This document shows, one piece after another, positions 1 to 14,302 of a stretch of 64,000 nucleotides of DNA. Location of the stretch: the NCBI GenBank assembly GCA_034008185.1, contig CM067086.1, positions 35,361,007 through 35,425,006 on the forward strand. Direction: 5' to 3'. Numbering within the stretch: the stretch's first letter is position 1; the number at the start of each line of letters is the position of its first letter. The position numbers and the translations under genes are program-made. Origin of the DNA: Gorsachius magnificus (taxonomy: Eukaryota > Chordata > Aves > Pelecaniformes > Ardeidae). The notes beneath the pieces were generated by a model, which searched no databases, was not told the DNA's origin, and was given only the letters and a program-made list of their open reading frames with translations.

Positions 1-3000
1 GTGGATTTTCATGTCCCAGCATGCACAAATAGAAGAAAATCTCTATCATGTATGCTTCTGTCTGGTGGAGTTGCAGCTCAAAGGAGCAGCCAAGGTCAGC
101 AAGGGTTTATTAGTCAGTCTTTCCTAATGAGCTGTTCAGGCATTTCAGCATTTCCATGTGGTGTTACTGATGAAGGTCTCCCAGCTTGTGGTTAATTATT
201 GATACTGCTCTTGCCTAGCTTGAAATATTTCAGTCTTTTGTGCTTAGCTGCTAAATGTATGGTTTCACCACTGTGGGTGTACTGTGTGTCTTTACAAAAC
301 TTCTTGGCTGCTTTGTCCTCATGAAGGCATTCTCCCTGTTTAATGTGGAGCCTCTGTGCAGTGCAAGACAATGAAAATATAAAGATTGAGAAAAACATAA
401 AAAATATGAGAAAGAAGAGACTTGAAAACCTATGAAAATGTATTAAAATATCAATTTTGGTACTCCTAAGGCTCTCAGCCATTGAGAGCAAGATTATCTT
501 CAAAGTATGTATTTCTTGAAATAGAAAAATCCCAGCAGGAGAAAAATCACCCTGTAAAGAAAAATTTGCATGGCCAATGCTAGAGAAGATGGAGTAGCAG
601 AGTACAGAATGGTAGCAAAGGATAAGAGCAATAAAACAATAACTTTCTACAGGGTGCATACAGGCACACAAAGAGCTAGCAAGAAGAGCTTTAATCTCTT
701 TGGAGTCACTTGTTGACAATTGCATCTTCATTCAGAAAGGAAGCTTGGAATGATTCTTCATGGTGTATGAAGATATTCCCCAGTTCAGTGCTTAATTATG
801 TTTTAAGAACTTGCACATTATAATGCCTATATTCATGTCATACTCTATAATCAAATTCTTGATGAAGTTTTAAGTATCTCTGCTGTGCTCTGATACTTAC
901 ATTAAGCAAAATTCTCCTTCTCCTCCATTGACTTGCTATTTTCCATATTTTTGATGTAATGAGTGCTTTTCATCCTTATTTTCCTTTAATCCATATCCAA
1001 ATCCATATATCTACATTGTGATTTTTTTTTATCAGATAGCTTCAATATCCAGGAAGACTCTTTTCTTGCATTGTGGTGGTGTTTTTTTTTTTTTCACTGC
1101 TACTTGTCATGACTTATATTGCCTCTCTATTCTTTTCATCAATACAATTTCACTGTAAGAACTTGGATTGTTTAGACTTCATGTCAGCTGCAGAATGCTA
1201 TTAGTTCCACATGTTGATCCAAGGATTTTCCTGTTTATTTAAGAAGTTACCGCAGACCATATTCTGTATACTGAATACAGCGAAAATCTCTTTAACTCTG
1301 TTTCAGCACGTGAACACGGGCATGGTGTTACATAGTTAAAATGTGAGTAGAGATCAACAAGATAATTTATAGCCTTAAAACTTCAGCAAGACTGAGCTTC
1401 TGCTCAAATTTAGACATATTACAAAACACTCTGCTTAATTAGGGCTAAAATGAAACTATTCTAAAAAAATTCATTATAAACCCCTGCATTTATCAAAGTT
1501 TGTGAAAGTTTATTTATCCCATCACCTTGAGGAAGTATGTTATGCACTCAGGAGAATAAAGTAGAACATATACTGTGAACATGATGACATTTCATTTTGA
1601 CGTATTTGGAAGACCTCATTAACATAAGAAACAATTGTCTACAAGAGAAATGTGATCATGGGAGTATAAAAGCCACTAAAAATTAAGTAGTATCAATGTT
1701 ATCTTACCATTTTGATTTTGAAAACATGTACCCCATGCCTCTTTGCCAAAATTATCTACTTTTTGAAATTTACTACACCAGGTGTTTGTTTGAATCTAAT
1801 AATTGTAAGCCATTTCTATGAATGAAAATCATAATTCTCTGTAGTTTAAAAATTCTGTCTCTAATAGTCCTGGTTTTAGAACAGGGACAAATTTGGATGA
1901 ACATTTTGCTGATAGAGGGAAAATCTATCTAAAACTGGAAGTTAAAACTTCTGAAACAAAAATATTTTTTCTCATATTCAGTAAAGACTTCAGATTTTAG
2001 CAGCTTCTGACTTTGCAAATCTAGTGCTCATTGTATCTATTTCATCTTCTGGTGCTGACCAAATTTTTAATGTGCCATTTCCACAAAGCCACTAAAGATA
2101 CCAAAGCCACCAAAGTTGTTATAAAATAACACTGGGGCAAAATTAAGGTCCACTGATTAATGGGTGCCACAAGTTACCCTGGGTTAGGTGGGGATCACCC
2201 TTCCAAGGATGATTTGAAACTGAATGCTAGGAGTCTGTCTCCTGACACCCTTTTTGATGTTGAGGCAATGTGAAAGAAAAGCCACTGGAATTTCACACAG
2301 ACTACAAGCGCTGGAAAGATGTATGGAGAGGTGAGAGGTGGAGCTTTAGGTAGAAAATGGTGAGTAGAGACACTAGGACAAGACTGGCAAGCTGGAGGGG
2401 GAAAGGAGTAGCCTGGAAGTTAAGACAGAAAACTGTAGGAGATAGATTGCAGACACTTGGATCTGGGCACCACAATACAGGTTTTACTTATAAGTGGACA
2501 ATTTCCCCCAGAATATGTATCCTAGAATGAATGCAGTCTTTTCAGTAGCTGATGTAATTTTTGTTGGTCAGTGAGTAATACCCTCCCTTTTTTCTTAGTC
2601 AAAATGCGATCTGAATATAGTTTCATTATGGATTCTCTAGTATCACAAGTTTTAATTTGTTAGGATGTTTCATTTGTATAAATTGGATTTGACAATATAT
2701 ATTCAGGTAGGCATGCATTATTATTATTCATATATTATACACAGAGACCTAAGGCGTAACAAATTTATTGTTTGCATATATGTTCATATCACAGTTAATT
2801 TTTAACTTACCTTGCAACTATAAACTGGATCCTAGAATCTCAAGATTGTTGCTTAGAAAATAAGATGCATCATTGGTTACCACTTGATAAACACTAAAAT
2901 GACTTGTGACTCTTCAAGAAGAAACTTTGCAGTTTGAGCAAGTATAGAATCTGTTTTTCCAGGTCAGCATTATCATGCCTTTACTATAACACTGTTGTGT

Positions 3001-6000
3001 CTCTTCCCGAGGTTCCGTGCTTAGTTCACAATATACCTTTGAACTTCAGCACACGGAATGCAGAAGCCCTAAAAGCTTGCAGCTTTTTTCATGATACAGT
3101 GTTTAAATATTGTCTGAAATAACTCCTGTCGTGTTCACTGAATGAGATACTGGTTCTGTCAAAGAGCAAGCTTCTGTGTAGCTGCGCTACATGGAAACGT
3201 TGATGGAGAGGGAGAAAATTAAGGTTGCTCTGGCAACCACGCTTGTAGTTTTCCCTTTTGAGTAATTGACCAAGGTTATTTTTTTAACACATTTTTGTGT
3301 GCAGTATTTTCTTCAAATTCCTTAATGGGAATAGAATAATGTGGTGATGCATAATTAGCATGTGGTATACATTAGTTAAAAGCAGGTATTTCTTCTACAC
3401 AATTACAGAGTCATTTCCATATTTGATTTTACACTTCTGCTTATCCAGGTAGAATCTCTGGAGTTCATAAGCTGTACCTTAGATAGGTGTACTGGTATCT
3501 TTATCTGCTAAGTGTGGCATAAACATCTTCACAATGTTAAAAAGAAGACTAGTTATAAACACAATGTTGGGTTTTCTTCTAAATGTTACCTGATAGGTGA
3601 ATACTTAAAGACTGTCTTCTGGTTTTACCACTAAAGTTTATGACAGTATCTGCAGAATTGGAAGGTTCCTAGTTAAACTAAGATAGAAGTCATGAAAGAT
3701 AACCTTGTGTGTGTAGGACCTTCTCTTTGCCTTGACAAGGACATCTGCAGTTCAAATTTTCTCTTTAATCATTGTAGTTGAGGCAAGCATTATTTGTCAA
3801 TATGAAAAAATCTTTTCTATAATGAAGTTGTGAGGAAAGTAATGGATATTTTTTTGTCCTTCTGTAGAACTTGTGTAACTTAATGAAAAATGTTTTTTTC
3901 TGAATGTGAAGCTGAATGTGAAATTAACCTCTGCCTTCATTTCCCTTGCTATAGAGAAAGAGGTAGTATTTTTTGTAGTGTAATATATTTTATGTTAAAG
4001 GAAGGGCTGTTTCACCGAGCAATCCATTTGTTTTGATGTGTTGAGGTCCCTTTCTATAACATGTGAGGAATGTGATAATTGTAAGCATCAGAGAATTACT
4101 CTTTTAGGTGACTATGTTCCTTAAAGTAAAATCGAACCTCTGTTCTTATTTTGATATCTGGTGTCAAAAAGGCCCCAGAAAATTAATTTCCCTCCATAGC
4201 TGGGAAGTGAATGCCTTGCCTCAAAATCTTTTAGTTGTTTTCGTTGCGCGTGTGAAATCTACAGATTGGTGGAGAGGCTAGTCATCTCCTCAGTGTAGGT
4301 ATTCTTAGGATTTTTAGACCAACATTACGTTAATAGAGAATGAAAATCTTTGTAGAGTTACTTTATTTTATTCTTATAGCAAACTCACAGCACTATTGGG
4401 CTGAATATTTCCTATTGAAAAGTAATATTCATTGCTGCTCGTTATCCTTCTATAGATATATAACTTTATCTTTGCTTACTGTTTTCCATGTGCTGTACTT
4501 ACACTGCTTTTTGCTTTGTTTTTAAAAATTGGTTGCAAGTTAGCAGAATGTGATATATATCATTACTCTCCTATGTAGTTACAAAGCTTTGTTATAATGG
4601 CTTAATCCTGGAGTCTGGTTGCCAAAGAAATTAGTTCTTTATACTGTGAAGCAATGTTGACAGTAAACTCTCCTTTCCTCTCCACCCCCTCCCCAAAAGA
4701 AAAGGAAGAAAAGAGAAGAAAAACAAGGTTGCATTACAATTCTGGCAACATCAGCCACACTAATAAAATCAAATTCAATGTTGTTTTACGACTTTGAATT
4801 TATGTGACTGCACAGGATCAAAGGATTTGTATCCCACTGGACTGCAAGGTCTATAGTTCATGGCAAAAAAACTCATCAAAAAGAACATTTTAGTAGTAAG
4901 GCTTTTCATTTTAATCAGCCACAGTAATAAAAAAGCTGTTAGGTGTCCAAAAACATTCTCCCAAGATCAGAGACAACTTGCTCTCTACTACAATCAGTTT
5001 TCTTATTGGATCCATACTGCCTCTGGAGTTTTTGTCACTGAAACTTCATCTTCAACTTGTTTCCAGCCATTTTTTGCATTGTTTTCACATTTTACATGCC
5101 AAGTCATTGTATGTATCAGGAAAAGTAATGATTCACATAATTCCCCTGGCAAATGAGAAATATGGTAACTTGTTTAAAGGAAATTGGCATCAAAACAAGT
5201 GATTGACTAAAACAGAATTTTAAATACTGCTCTATATTTTTATATATTTTAAAATGTTTGAATAACAATATTTTCTTCTCCTCCTTGGATATAATCTTTT
5301 GAACACCACCAAAAAAGCATAGGTGTTAGTGATTTTGGATCTATACAGACATAGTAACCTAGGCTGTCCTAACACTAAGGTAGCAGCTGCAAGTGAGAAA
5401 CAGAATAGGGAGGTAACTACAATGTTTGTGATAGAAAAGGCTGTTGTTAACGTGTTAGATTCTGCATGTTAATTGTTCATGGTCCTAGTTCAACAAAAGT
5501 CTGAAATGAATTTTTAACATAGGGTGTGGTTTCATTCTTTAATTAGCTTGGCCTCAGAGAAGTTGTATACAATATATCATTTACATGTATTGATGTGTTG
5601 ATGCGAATTGTCTCATTCCATTCTGAGAATTTAAAGTTTTTTTCATTAGTTATGTTTTTACCAATGAAATTGTCCATGAATGTATCAGTTTTCCTCAAAA
5701 TTTACAAACAGGTCTCAATTTAGCTGGCTACCTGTTTTTTACAAACAGTGAGATTTATTTTTCCTAGCATAAGCTAGCTTACATTTTGGAAGAATAAACA
5801 CATGGTCTCTTTCTTCAAGGTTCTTTCCCTTTCTGCATGGCATGATGTTATGTGGCCTTTTGTAGCTGCTGTACACTAGTTACTTGCAAAATTCTCGTGG
5901 GTGTGGTATTGCTTTCTCACTGCTACCTTGGATATGCAGGCTTATGTTGTTTTTTGTCAGTTGAATATTTTCAGTTTTATTCTTTTTAAAAACATTCATT

Positions 6001-6949
6001 CAAATGAACAGAAACTTTAGTATTAGCGGGAATTCGTACAAGTTACCTACCAAACATGTAAAATATACATAAAATGCTAAATTATCTACTGTTAATATTT
6101 ATTTATTAGTAGCCTGAAATTTACCCCTTTAACCCTGTTGTTAATAGTTGGCTTTATGAAGTAATATTTAGTCTAGTTTTTTAGAGGTGCTATCATTTAT
6201 CTCAAGGGATGACATTGCTTAGCAAATGTGCCTGGGGCAAAAAGTTAGTGAATCCTAGGCATTAATAATTTTCTGCTTGAGATATATATCAGGTTCAAGA
6301 AGGTTTTAGGTTCCAGTGAGATTTCTCTGTGGGCACAGAGATGCCACAGTAGAGTGGCATCACTTACCAGGTGCTAAAGTAATAATAGGATCCATAAATG
6401 TGGAATACGCTGTGGAGTACAATGAACACTATTGGAGCTATTTTTCCCTGTATTGGATTTTGAGAGATTACCAAGAAATTTCAAGGACACATCAAGGGTT
6501 CTATCTGGGTGTTTGATTAGAAGTTAAGGAGAGAGGGAGGGATTTAGTCTTAATAAGAGGGTTAATATGAATAAAGTTACATGTAAATAGGACAGCTGTA
6601 GAAAAGCAAGGACTGGAGATGAGCTGTTGTGAGATATGTATTGTATAACAAAATTCTCCAAGTGAGTTAATTTGTGCAATCTAAAACAGTTGGGAAAGGG
6701 AAAGGACTGAGGGGAGGATATGCATATGTGCAGGAAACAAAACCTACATGAATGTAATTTTATAGAAACAGTTACAGAGCAGACAGAAGACAATCAGGAT
6801 GAGGAAAGCAAACTTTCAGGCAACCTGGAAATCACTCTTTGAGGAGCATGGAAAAGAGCACAGAACATTAAGAGTGGTCCACAAGGTCCACAAACAGCTG
6901 GAAGAGGAAATGCTGAAGCTTAGAAGAATCTAGGAGCAGTCTGTAACAC

Positions 6950-6973
6950 GGGGGGGGGGGGGGGGGGGGGGGG
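6950..6973 (+). repeat. Poly-G run, 24 bases
   Basis: Uninterrupted run of 24 G on the + strand, preceded by taacac and followed by tgtttg. It explains an eight-proline run in a spurious minus-strand open frame. It can form G-quadruplexes and will be length-variable and hard to sequence. Confidence 0.97.
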
Positions 6974-9304
6974 TGTTTGTATCTTGTATGTAATAATCCA
7001 TTGAAATACATGGTCCTTGTCAGAAAACAGCTACAGAGTCCTTGTATCATAGGTCTGCTCTGCATGCCTACTTGTACTCTTCCTATAGTGACAAAAATGG
7101 AGGTTTGTTACATTTATACTTATGTGGTCACTGAAAGCTTAGCGCTAGTGTGAAAGAATGAGCTGATTCAATTCTTACTCCCGCTATATTCCACTGTCAG
7201 CAGACTAAGAAGTTCTCATTTTGAATTTATTTTTTTTAGACTTATGGTACATCTATTTAAAGAAAAAAACCCCAACCTACTATATCTTTTTTATTGTCTT
7301 TATAGAGCCACTAGACTCAATATGTACAAATGTACTGGCCAAGAGTTGCAAATCCTTTGACAGGCACTTCTTGTTGGAGACCAGCAGAGAGGCTTTGCAA
7401 TTGGAAAGATGGTAGCCTGGTTATTGTTGATTCTGGGTCTTGAAAAATGGTTAAGAGGAGGAAAAGGAGACAGAAAGCATATATAAAGAATCAAATTGCT
7501 AAAGAATGGGATTTAATTTAGGAAATGAATCGTTTCATAGTAGTATAAGTGAAAGGTGACAACAAGCCTGTAATGAATATAGTCATTTCAATGACCCATT
7601 TCCCATGCAGTGTACAGCTGAATATGCATAGGAGGTGAAATAGGAAAGCCAAAGAGAAAACCATGATGGGAAGTGCTAGGAAATGAGTTCAGGGAGCAAA
7701 GCAAAGCAGTGATACAGCTGCCATACTACACAGAGGGAGGAGAGTGAAGAGTAGCTGAAGATGTTAATAAATGTTTCTCAATTTTGTATACAGAACCGAG
7801 TCTATAGAAAAAAAGTATTCAAAATGTGTTATAAATGCAAACTAATTCTGAAGTGGCGTGAAGAAGATGTTACTGGCTACATCAACAATAGTTCTGACTG
7901 AAACTGGAACAATGAATTGGAAGAATATTAGAAACATATAAACATAAGAAAAATGTGAGAATATGTTAATTTAAAAACTCGCTATAAAAACGCCATGCTC
8001 AATTTGAATGTTTTTGCAGTAGAGAGAGTAGATAGTGTTATGTTAATACTTTCAGTTTCTCATTGATTTTCTGTATTCTGAGAAGTGCAGTTTGCTGGGT
8101 TTGAAGTTTTTTCTAACAAAAAATAAGAAAATACCAGAAATAACAGCAGATGGAGTACAAAACATAGTGCATTTCTCAAAAATAATTTTTCCTTAGGTTG
8201 CCTTTAAATACCTACTTGTATTGAGTGTCTTGCTTTCTCATACATTCATTCAGTTGTTCATTTGCCTGTTTATTTTTTTTAAGTTGATCTTGGTTAGATG
8301 GTGTTTCTTCCAGACAGGACAAGGAAAAAGATGAAGTGTATCATACCAGTAAAACTTCTTTACCATCTCCTTCCCTTCATACCAGTCTAGAAATACAAGG
8401 GTTTATTTTATTTTGCATACATTTGGATTGGTGGCATATGAAGGAGAAATTCATGAGTGAATTCAAAATTCCAGGTTGATGGCATTACTTTGTTCTTTCT
8501 TGTAGATAATTCACAATTGTGCAGTTACACTGACAATCCTTTTTTCACATTAGTCAGACCTTTAGACAGGATAAATAAGAGTCTTACAAAGGCTGGACAT
8601 GTTGACTGCATCAAGCTTTCTGTCTTCCTTTACACTTTCTGTAACAACTTACATAAGCTCACAGTAATATGCATTTTATAATGAAACAGAGCTTTTAACA
8701 ACTTCAGTTGTTATATGAATATATGTTTAAATATAGGAATCCATCTGTTAAGTATGGCTATAAAATATTAAGTAAGGAAGGGAGTTATTATGGAAGATGC
8801 ATTCTGAGCCATTCTAAATGTGTAACCGATATACTCAAATACTTCACTATTAAAATTCTTAATAGAGGATATACAACTTGATCATCTAGGTTTCCTTTTC
8901 ATAAATAGAGATTTTTATTATTCTATTTTAAATAATTATTCTATTAAAGATCTGCTTTGGGTTTTGGACGTTTGATGATATTTGCCATGTCAAAATGCAA
9001 TTTAATTTCAATGTTCAATAATTGTGCAACTTGTTGGAAGAATAATATCTTATTTTTTTAATGTGTAATCAAATAGCTAGATGTTTGATGTAGAAATGGT
9101 AATTGTTCAAAGAATCACAAATCAATCTTTACAAGTAACTGCAGGCGTTTTATCAGAAGTTGTATTTCATAACATTAAACATTATATATATTTCACAGTA
9201 AATGTTTAATTTATCAAACTCAAAGTGAATTAGTGCTTAAAATGTTATGTGAATTTTAAGTTGTCTGCAGTCCTACATATAAGTCATCATGCACATGATA
9301 TTTT

Positions 9305-9321
9305 AAAAAAAAAAAAAAAAA
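9305..9321 (+). repeat. Poly-A run, 17 bases
   Basis: Homopolymer of 17 A after tattttt-type AT-rich sequence. There is no recognisable retrocopy upstream, so it is taken as a simple repeat rather than a retrotransposon tail. Confidence 0.9.
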
Positions 9322-12300
9322 TCTGTATGTTCCAGTGTCACTGGGTATATTTTAATGATGTGCTATACCAATAATTTTGTACTCCAAAATTACTGGCTAT
9401 AAGGCTGTATTTCTGTCTCAACTACCCAAATGCCAATACTGGTTAAATAACTAAATATTCAAAAATATGTAGAAAAACACTTTTCTGTATACCCACTGTA
9501 GTAAAATTTCCTCCCTACTACTTTTGCTATGTTTCCTCTATAAAACTATGTATTTAATATTTTTAAATTAGAAAGAGAATTGGGCTCTGTATGCACAGCC
9601 TGTACAAACACCTAGAGTTCTGGGAATGTTTGAAAATTGTCAGTCATTTATCTTTTTTTACTGGGAGGTGTAAGAACAATCCTTACTGCGTTCCCTTGAA
9701 AGTGGTGATATGCCATATGTTACTGATTATATTTGTTGAGGTATTTGTTAGAGAGGAATTTTGATTTTTATGTAAATTGGCACAGGTTTGGGTTTTTTTA
9801 GTTGAGAAATCCTTTGCTAAATCTCTGATTGTTGTTAAAATTTAAAACAAATGTATTTTTTTTCAATGACAGAGATTTAACAAAAAAGGACTTTTTTGTC
9901 TTTGTCAACACAATACAAGAATAAAAAGTGTGAGCTCTTCCAAAAACTGAAGATGAAATTACTTAGAATGAACAAAACCAAAAAGTCAGAGGCTGTCTGT
10001 GAAAAATGTGTTTTTCTTCTCTTTTCTATGCACAGTACTTTGGTGGCCAAAATACTATTAAGAAAAAAAGAAGCTGTAAAGTCTATAGAAATATTTTTTT
10101 CATCGGCAACTCAATAATTCTTATCTTTTTCCTTTTTTTTCACTCTTCCTGCCTCCCCCTCCCCTTCCCCCCCAGCATTTCCACTTCTAGAAACCATATC
10201 CTTAGATACTTTGTATCTTCTTTGTTCCCATGTTTTTCATTTTCATGGCTTGGCATAAGTACTAATTAGATGTAACAATCAGTGTATAAGTCAGAGGGAA
10301 TAAAATTGAGCTCACTTTCTCTCTACCATGTTGTTTTTCCCGGCTAATTAGAGTAAAACCTAGTAAAAGTGTGTGTTTCTCAGTTAAAGAACAGGTCTGT
10401 CTGTGATATACATAGAACAGCTTTGTTCATTAAAGACGTGCCATTTTTATACAGTCACTTTTCAGAGTAGAATTGCACTGTAAACGCTGGTGAAAAAATA
10501 TTATGCATTAACAGTGAAGCACTAACTTGTGAGGTTCAAAGCAAAAGTTCTGCATGTTGCTTGCTCTAAAGAGTGTTTTAGAGAACTTTAATATCTTACT
10601 GTTACACTTTCAGCATTTTTTTAAACATTTATGGTGCAAATAAGTCTTGACTAATAACAAGCCAGCAACTGATTTTTGAATGTTGATTGCTTGTAGAGAT
10701 TTATGGTTTCCTCATATTCATACATGCAAGTTGTTTTAAAACTTTTAATGTCAGAGCAATTCTATGTCTTGGCTAGAAAGTCTTTGTCCATATAAAATCA
10801 CGTTATATAAAGCAGTAACAACAAATATACTTCAGTTGATTGCATTTAATTGACTATATAGACTATAATTGACTATATTAAATGAGACTGTACTCTTTCT
10901 GTCACCTATCAGAGCACAGAGAAAAGCTGTCACATTGGTACTGAGATTTGTCTGTGAGTCCACATTATCGTTTCAAAGACATTTAGATAACTTGTAGGTT
11001 ACATTCTGAATGAGAGGATTTAATCTTTTTATTTTGTGATTAATTACATGCTTTGTCGTCTGAGACTGTAGTGGTTAATGGAAGTACAGTACGTGATTCA
11101 ATTTTGGGGATTTTTCTTCCTTTGAACATATGCTTCATATGTTCCTGAGTCTCACAGGACCAAGGCTGAGCTGTTGGCATTTCGGAAAACGTATCTTGCC
11201 TTTTCTCTCTGTGTTGTATCAAGTCACTTAGCAGGTGCAAAAAGAAGTCACTGGAGTCGTATGGCAGAGGGCTGCGTGTAAGGGGAAAAGATAGGAAGGC
11301 ATCGGAAAGCCATTCCAAAAACTCTTCTTATTTTCCAGGTTACAGTGTATTGATATTTTAGATATTTGCATAATCATATTTGTATCAGGCAATATTATGT
11401 ATTTTAGTAAGAGCGGTGATTTCTTTTTTTATTTCTTTTCTTTTTTTTTTTTTATTAGGAGTAGCTTTTGTTTTACCCATTAAGAATAGTATATTTTTAG
11501 AAAGAGGGTAATATAAGTCTTAAGTTTATGTATAAATGTCTGTATTTAAGGGAACTGAGAGGCAGCTGGGATCATTTGCTCTAGTGAGGTGATTTTACTC
11601 AAGGAAAATGGATCATGCCTATTGCAGTGGCAGATATCAGACAAACCTTGAGAAATTACAGAAACCCATTTGTGAATGCAGCTGTACTGGTGAGGCTTGA
11701 ATAGCAAATAGGCATGGACCGTATTTAGTTAGAATCAGAGGTGCAAAATCTCTGAAACCCATGTTCCAAGTGAGGGCAGATTTGGAAGCAAAATAAGACT
11801 TACCAGGAGAGGGATAGACCGAACTGCTTATTTATTCAACTTCTTCAAAATGGATACTGGGTGGAAGCAGAGAGACTGTGGAAGAATGGAAAAAGAGGTA
11901 CATCAGCAGGCAGGCTAGTTTTAGAGGTCAGAAAAACATTAGGATTAAAAGGACAGTTGACAACACTCAAGCTGAGTTACATCTTGCAAAGCAAATTTAA
12001 GCGTACAGTGGAAATATTCTTCAGCAACAGAAACAAAGAAACTGATGAAACAAGGGGAGCATCTTCCAGTGAGGGTGAGGTAGAGGCAAACATCAGTGTA
12101 GATAATGCTGAATGAGCTGCCCCAGATTCCAGCAGAAGTGGTCATGAACACAGGGACAGCATTTTTCTTAAACTGAACATACACACAGCCTTTAGGAGCT
12201 GAACAGAGCACTGGAATTACTTTTTTGTGTATGACATTTTTATTTATATATCCTAATATGGAGTTGTTGACTCATGATCATGATACGCTGTCTTTCGCAG

Positions 12301-13576
12301 ATCCTTTTCCCCTAGAACTGCCGTGCTACTGCCCAGTCCCTTTGGTGGCTATGTACGCTGCTGTTCTCTTTTTGGAATCGCAGCATGTATTTTCAGACTA
12401 CTTCCTTGGCTGATAAAATTCTTATGAATTCTAACAGTGTTCTTCAGCATACTAGCATAGCATTGTTTGCATATTTAATATTGACAATGCAAGAAAGATT
12501 GTACCAAGGTAATGCAATTTTTTTTCAGTAGCATATTGCTGTGTGGATTAGGCTTAAGATACTCAGGAGATACTTTCAAATTTATGATTGAAATCTGATT
12601 TCAGCACATTAAGACTTTTACAGTACATTTATTTATATACTTATATTTACTTTTGAGCTGACGATATGAAGAGGAAATAGCAATAAGATTTTATTGAAAC
12701 ATACTTGCCTCTAATCTGGTATTTGTAACAGTAATCTGGAGAAAATATATCTCTACTGTCATGGAAATTTAGGCAGCTGTATTAACTGTGTGTGTGTATG
12801 TACAGAAGAGGGAGGAATACGTAACAAAAAATAGATAATGTTTCTGGCTGGCTGGCACGAGTCATCGACACAATGAGAAGCTGGAGGGAGATCCTCTACA
12901 TGCCAAAGCCTGAGGGCTTAATACGATATCCTCTCTGAAAGAGTGGATTAATGCTGCAAGGAAGTGAAACGGTCAGTGGAGTAAATGTGTTCCTTGCACT
13001 AGTTTGTTGGGTGTTGAATCCAAATACACAATCCCCATTTCTTATATGAGTGTTGTTGAGAAGCAGGCAACCAGGCTTCTAATAAGTTAGCAGAATGGCA
13101 AATGCATTTTTCAAATGAAAAAAAATTGTTATTCTGTATATCTAAAACATGCTGATAAGCATCTCCCAAATTGTTCTTCATATTGTCTTGCCTTCATTTT
13201 ATATGGAAATTTATACAGACATTTTACTGTGATAGGTTTCCAAATCCTCTACCCATCTTCAGGAATAAATCATGTTCACTCATGCTGCATAGCTAAGTTT
13301 TTGTTACCAGCCTTCTTCTCATATCTTCTGTCCCTCCAGCCTTCTTCCCACTCCTTCCCTCCCTTTGGCATCTTGCTTCCTGCTGAAATTATTTTTCCCA
13401 TTTCATTCTGCTTAAAATAGCTGTGACCAAACTATTATATTCTGATTATAGCCTTTGGTCACTGTTCATCTTAACAGCAGTTCCCAGACTCTAGGAGTCT
13501 GGCGCATGACGTGCCATGAAAACAGACATATGCCAACATGATACTAATAATTGCTGATGTGAGTCAGTAACAAGGT

Positions 13577-13632
13577 ACCGAATAATTTAAACTGTATCTA
13601 TCCAACCGAATAATTTGAACTGTATCTATTCA
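13577..13632 (+). repeat. 28-bp tandem duplication, two copies
   Basis: The copies at 13577-13604 and 13605-13632 share accgaataattt-aactgtatctat and differ at two positions. They are directly adjacent with no spacer, which suggests a recent local duplication. No function is apparent. Confidence 0.93.
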
Positions 13633-14302
13633 AATCCCTGTAGTTTTGCACTTAGATAAAAATTCTTCTTATATGGCCATTTTAAAGGAGTGTTGACAGA
13701 CACCTGGAAAGAAAACTGTAAGCTTTGGTAGACATGTGTACACTATAGTAAAAAATCTTTGGTTCCCATTTATATGAAAACAGTATTTTAACTGGAAAGG
13801 TTGTGCACAAGTGCTTCTAATGCTAATTTTTATTCAATAAAATGTCTCTGTGTTCACACTATATTTTTAATATTTCAGCATTATGGTGACAGTATAAAAG
13901 TAATTTTGATTGATTTATTTCCCACTTTAAATTGTGAGATGGAAATAGGTCTATTATTTTCCATTTCAGTATGTTAGAGTTGTTTATAATAATGTAAAGT
14001 ATAAAAAGATTCCATTGTTCCTATCCTTTCTTTTATGATTTGTAAGAAAGAAAAGATTTGTCTGGATATGCACTGTATTACCAATTGCTATAGAAAAATT
14101 TAGTGACTTATTTTAATAATAAAAATAATAACTACAAATTTGATGTGTAATGCAGCAGAAGGATTCTAAATTAATGCAAATCCCACAGGTTCTAAAGGAC
14201 CCATTTGTAAAGTCAAGACATTGTCTTGCATAATGAATGGTTGTATTGACAAAAAGGTTGCATCAAAATTTATTTTAGTTTAAACTTAGTTTAATTTAAT
14301 TA

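Larger units (their letters stand above)
1..14302. other. Intron/upstream DNA, no gene recognised
   Basis: AT-rich single-copy-looking DNA. The open frames here are short (the longest is 179 aa on the minus strand at 192-731), of low-complexity or random composition, and match nothing I know. They have no splice or promoter context. It is probably the large FMN1 intron upstream of the FH1 exon, or DNA 5' of an internal promoter; the window cannot distinguish these. Landmarks inside are listed separately: the 24-G run at 6950, the 17-A run at 9305 and a 28-bp tandem duplication at 13577. Confidence 0.7.

Noticed and set aside
192..731. 179-aa open frame on the minus strand, the longest in the upstream region
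   Set aside because: No recognised domain, no promoter, splice or poly-A context, and a random-looking mix of Ser/Leu/Phe/His; length alone is compatible with chance over 64 kb.
6868..7065. Minus-strand frame with eight prolines
   Set aside because: The prolines are only the 24-G run; there is no flanking proline-rich architecture or splice context.
11861..12211. 84-aa plus and 88-aa minus overlapping open frames
   Set aside because: Neither resembles a known protein, and no FMN1-compatible splice pair is present; probably chance or an unrecognisable old repeat.
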